In this document: piece after piece, positions 46,001 through 64,000 of the stretch
Layout: every line of letters starts with the position of its first letter
How positions within the stretch are numbered: the stretch's first letter is position 1
Assembly: GCF_011397635.1 (NCBI RefSeq)
Contig: NC_064759.1
Span: 22,530,428-22,594,427 of the forward strand
Length of the DNA: 64,000 nucleotides
DNA from: Epinephelus fuscoguttatus
Lineage: Eukaryota > Chordata > Actinopteri > Perciformes > Serranidae
Direction: 5' to 3'
Position numbers and translations under genes: made by a program
The notes under the pieces: model-generated
The model's database searches: none
What the model was told of the DNA's origin: nothing
The model's input: only the letters and a program-made list of their open reading frames with translations

Positions 46001-47460
46001 GTTCCCCTCACTTCTTTATTCTTTACTTGTCTACATCATCTTGCTGTAGGGCCGCAGGCCCTTTATCTGAGGGCTGAGTTCCTCTGTGGTCATACATGGG
46101 TGGGAACGATAAGGCAGCTATAAAAAAAACATGATCTTGTGGACCAGAGGGGGAGAAAAGGAGAGAAGGAGGAGGGGGAGGGCTGATGTCGTTGACGGAG
46201 GCCTGTTTGAGGGCTGTTGCGGTTCTTGGCAGGAACAACTTGAACAACACCAAAATTGCAGCATTTCACGACATCCATTCCCTGCGCCTGCCCTCAGGTC
46301 TGGAGAGGTCAGAGGGAGATACTGCCAATAACCGGGAGCGAGGTGTCAACCCCTCCCACCATTGTCAGTGGAGCCACATGAGAGTGACTGCATCCCTCCT
46401 CGCCCTCCTACTCCACTTCCCTTATTCTCTATTCTGTGGTTTGTATTTGTCCGGGAGTCTACAGGTTGGTTTTATCACCCGACTCACCCCTCCCCATTCC
46501 TCTGAATTGTACCCCCAGAGGTGTTTATGGGGAGGCCGACAGGATGTTCGGCCCACCAGGAGATCAAAGTCTCCTCTTCAAGTAAATGTGCTCACTGTGA
46601 CCTTTTCAACTCTAATAGGGTTAACATCACAGACGCATGCAAGGCTGGGATTACAGTAGAGGAGCTGGATGATCTACGTCGTGGCAGTGGATCAGTTTCC
46701 TTCCTGCTGTGGTTCATACACAAGAATCAGAGCTCATTTTTCAGTAATGGGCGATCATCCTCAGGATATGGGCAATGGTTCACAGAGAAAAAAAAAGGAT
46801 TCCTGAATATAAGTGTGCAGTCACAATTACTGGCCATATTAGGACAATTTCAAAAGGAAGCATAGAGACTGTGAATATGAGAAAACACACAGACATACAG
46901 ACAATCAGGATTCCCACTGTGAAGTTACGAGGAGCACAGGCTGATTGATTTTTAAAAAGTAAAGTGTATTTTCAACATCTTCCAAGAGCAATACAAAAGC
47001 TAAATAATAATCCAAATACAAGGCAGTGCTGGCCTTCGCTCAAGGCTTTTTGAAGGATGACTGTGGATTTCAATCAAGACTTTTGAACAACAAATAATAT
47101 CAGACACATAATGACCTCGACCTACTTATTTATAGAGGATTAAGACTGTAAAGGCCCAGTTCTGAAAAAAAACTTCATACTGAGCTGAATAATTCGCTGA
47201 AATATCATGATCATAACATTTAGAGCACAACAGAGCAGTGTTACATGAAATGATATCAGTGTGCACAATAGCAAACTTAACTATCAAATGTATAACTGAA
47301 CAGCTGCTTATACAAGCAATCCTTTATATCCACAGAGAGTGATTTTACAGTTGCTGTATGTCACTTGAATGAAACATAATTTCAGAAAGCCTGAACAGAT
47401 TTTGTGTATAAATTCATAAGTTGACATTACCAATACAGTCTCTACTATATTTGCTTACAC
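43021..47460. other. Intergenic region between nradd and nbeal2
   Basis: No supported gene. It holds an element-like stretch at 43225-43870 with two copies of a CAGGCGTCTA...GAGACAGGC motif, a retroposon-like piece at 44065-44125 (AATTTATATAGCACATTTAA then CCAAAGTGCTTTACA), and a degraded repeat at 44540-44935 with TTTACT(T/C)GAGTA words at both ends. The GC-richer part 46120-46700 has open frames on both strands but none resembles a known protein. Confidence 0.55.
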
Positions 47461-48749
47461 TTAAAGGGACAGTACACACCCAAAATCAGAATACATATTT
47501 TGCCTCTTACCTATAGTGTTATTTATACATCAAGATTGCTTTGGTGTGAGTTGCAGAGTGTTGGAGATAACGGCCACAGAGATGTCTGCCTTCTCATGAA
47601 TATAATGGAATTAGATGGTACTCAGCTTGTGGTGCGCAAAGCATCAAAAACATGCATTTGAAAATCTCAACAGCAGTGTCTCTTTCAAGAAATCATGACA
47701 CAGTTACTGAAGATAATCCACAGACCTTGTTGTGAGCAGTTTCATGTAGGCACTATTTTCTTTCAACCAAACTACACCCACTTACTGTATCACCGCAGAG
47801 AAAGAAGCGTGCATCCACCAAGCAGCAACCTTCAGGGCTGAAAAATAAATCCATTGCCCAAGTGCCAAAACCTGCAGTTCCTCTAATGGCCACTTGAGGC
47901 TGGCTCCAGAAGCCAGTCAGTCCCCATTGACCCCCATGTTAAAATGCCCAACTTAACAGCAGAAATAAACATGTTTACAGCCTGGTACAAAAAAAACAAC
48001 CAGTTCATGACAACTGTAGTTTATATAACTCACCTGCTTACATTTCATTAAGGCTTTAAGTAATGCGTATTAAGTGGTGCGCCACTTTGAGTGACAGGCT
48101 GTCTGTGAGGCGTTGCTACAGTCTGAGTCAGCTCCACTCTGTCGTCCAAACATGGTCACTTCTTGCTCCAAAAAAACCCCAACAAGATGGCAATGGTCAA
48201 AACGCAGGAGTCAGGCCTCAAAATGTGAGTCTGCAAACCAACTGGTAACATCATGGTAGCTATGTGGCAGCTGGCATCTACTCATGGACGCAAGGCTTCT
48301 GCTCTTGTCAAGCTTGTAAGCTGCCAACATTAATGCCGTCTTCCTTAGTTGAGCTGTAACGTTTGATAGCTGAGCGATGCTAGCTGAGCTAGCAGTAGAT
48401 GTACGCTTCCTTCTGTGCAGTGATACGGTTGGCGGGTGTATTTCATCAGAAAGAAAATAGTTCCTTTATGAAACTGCTCACAACAAGGTCTGTGGATCAT
48501 CCTGAGTAAGCGGGTCATGATTTCTGGAAAGAGGCATTGCTGTTGAGTTTTTCAAAGGTATTTTTTTGACACTTTGAGCACCACAAGCCATGTGCCATCT
48601 AGTTCTGTTATATTTGAGGGAAGGCAGACGTCTTTACAGCCGCTATCTCCAACACTCAGCAGCTCAACCAAAACAATCTGGATTGATAAATAGCACTACA
48701 GGTAAGAGGAAAAATATTTTTTATATTTTGGGGTAAACTGTCCCTTTAG
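47461..48749. mobile_element. TTAA-type fold-back element, copy 3, with a central different repeat
   Basis: Left end TTAAAGGGACAGT and right end ACTGTCCCTTTAG are inverted. The arms 47461-47790 and 48440-48749 pair along their length, for example GAAACTGCTCACAACAAGGT near 48470 against its complement near 47740. The centre (47870-48000) contains a segment reading TGTTAAAATGCCCAACTTAA, AACATGTTTACAGCCTGG, of a kind common in spiny-rayed fish genomes, probably a separate insertion. Confidence 0.7.
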
Positions 48750-50165
48750 GGTTATTCTTAGCAAAGCTTACAGAGACTAGGTAATTTGTGTGTGTGCTCA
48801 GTGTTATGGGTATTGCTTTCGCTCCAAATAGTTCCCTTTGTCTCTGTCCCGTCATGACACTGCATAACAACTACTTTGTTCCGACCACAGTAAAAGAAGC
48901 TGGCAGGAAGTGAATTCCTCTGAAACTCACTCACAGGCTTTTACGCTCACGTGTTTCAGAGTCATCATGTCTTGAGATGTTTTCAGCGCTTCGTAAAACA
49001 GCACAATAACAGTACAGGCAAGTATGTGCATCCAGCCAACAGTTTACTGAGTTCACAGACATCTTATCCACATCTGAGTCATAGTTGAGCAGTAAGGTGT
49101 GTTTAAATCAGATCAGCAGGGGTATAGTCGGACATATAGTGATCTTACATAGATGATTGGAATTCAGTGTTTATACATGGCTCGAGAGACAAGCTAAAAA
49201 GGCACTTTTCAGATAGAATAAAACAGGGATACAGTGTGTGATGAATAGAGTAATAATAAAACCAGTACAGACACATTTGTAAAGGTCTTTACTCTATTGT
49301 GTGTAAGGCAAGAGGAGGCTCTCCTTTCGAGTTTCATTGCATCCAAGCTCCAGAGTCATGATAAAAAAGTGAATATACTTCACATACTTGACCATTAAAG
49401 CAGTTATTGCTTTAATTGTAACAGTTTTACTTTGTTTAGAGCCTAAAGGAATGCAGGATTATATACTGTGGTATTGCAGTGCACTTCTGGTGCAAGGATC
49501 AGCAAATCCTGATGTTGACCGCTAAGGATCACAACACAGCACCGGTTCACAACCAGTTACCCCCTGTATCTTTCTTTACAAAGTCAACCCCCATGTGGAA
49601 TTTACCAGTATTGCAACGTGGAAATCTCGAGCAACATTTACAGCAGTTTTCAAGTTTCCAGGAGTTTTAAGAAGGTGCCAACGCCAAAACAACGGCTTTG
49701 GGACATTCAACAGCGCAGGGATCACAGCTGTTCCTCTGATAAGGAAGAAGCCAAGAACATGAAGCCTGGAGTGTTCACAGCATTTCTTCTCTCTGTGTCT
49801 GAGGCCGTATGTGCATCAGCACGAGTCACATCCCTGAAATATGACTCACTGTATTTATAGTTCAACAGCGCTTCACAACCTCACACACCAAGCTCTTCTT
49901 CATCCACCAAAACAAGGCCACTCTTTGGAATGATGCTGATTAAAAACAGTACACAGCTGAAAATGAAATACGCAATAAAATATCAGTTAAGAATAAAAAA
50001 AAGTGCACAGTGTATAGTTGCTCTCTCAGAGAGATCAGTGGCTGAGGAGGATAGTTTCCCAGCTTGTAAAGGGAACAAAGGATTTGTTGAGTCTGGTGAT
50101 TATCTCGGTGGTGCAGGTAGTATCTGCAGCCTACAGTTCTCAGAGTTCCTCCACCATTGCTCATC
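48750..50165 (-). other. nbeal2: nbeal2 3' untranslated region and downstream flank
   Basis: No coding exon. The 3' untranslated region begins after the stop at 50166, but no canonical AATAAA on the minus strand was found nearby, so its end is unknown. Confidence 0.4.

Positions 50166-64000
<13,835 letters not shown>

Noticed and set aside
46023-46865. Overlapping open frames on both strands in a GC-richer intergenic stretch, with AATAAA on the minus strand at 46020-46015
   Set aside because: No similarity to a known protein family, no convincing splice structure, and composition alone explains the open frames. Left as intergenic.

Overview
This is a stretch of vertebrate, almost certainly teleost fish, nuclear DNA. 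Short exons with GT-AG borders lie in AT-rich introns, there are many CA, TTA and TTATG microsatellites, and the interspersed repeats are fish-type: TTAA-ended fold-back elements, hAT-like elements and a ZBED/hAT transposase relic. No bacterial, viral or plasmid gene was seen. Exon phases were joined by hand. All three multi-exon models close without a frame break and match vertebrate families along their whole length.

Layout from left to right. (1) 1-719, minus: the 5' end of an RBM12B-like RNA-binding protein gene, cut by the left edge, with an intron in its leader. (2) 3.3-6.6 kb: a divergent promoter region rich in GCTAGC/AACGTTAGC motifs. (3) 5995-27926, plus: the complete coding region of setd2, the histone H3 lysine-36 trimethyltransferase, in 21 coding exons (2659 codons plus stop). 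It has a 22-nt micro-exon and a 4.06-kb exon; the 3' UTR runs to a poly(A) signal at 29543. (4) 33102-42433, minus: a complete p75NTR-family receptor, best called nradd, in 6 coding exons (399 residues), convergent with setd2. (5) 42.4-50.2 kb: nradd promoter, intergenic repeats and the nbeal2 3' region. (6) 50166-64000, minus: the 3' half of nbeal2 (29 coding exons, 1399 residues plus stop) with PH-BEACH and WD40 domains; the 5' half lies beyond the right edge.

SETD2 acts on chromatin with elongating RNA polymerase II, NRADD is a single-pass death-domain membrane protein, and NBEAL2 is a BEACH scaffold of vesicle and granule traffic. They do not form one pathway. Their adjacency is a conserved vertebrate block: mammals also keep NBEAL2, NRADD or its relic, and SETD2 close together on one chromosome.

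I found no evidence for an undescribed multi-gene system. The more interesting items are the setd2 5' exon structure and Arg-Asp expansion, the full p75-like ectodomain of nradd, the three large TTAA-type fold-back elements (one carrying a nested insertion with a Myb/SANT-like reading frame), and the hAT transposase fossil inside setd2.
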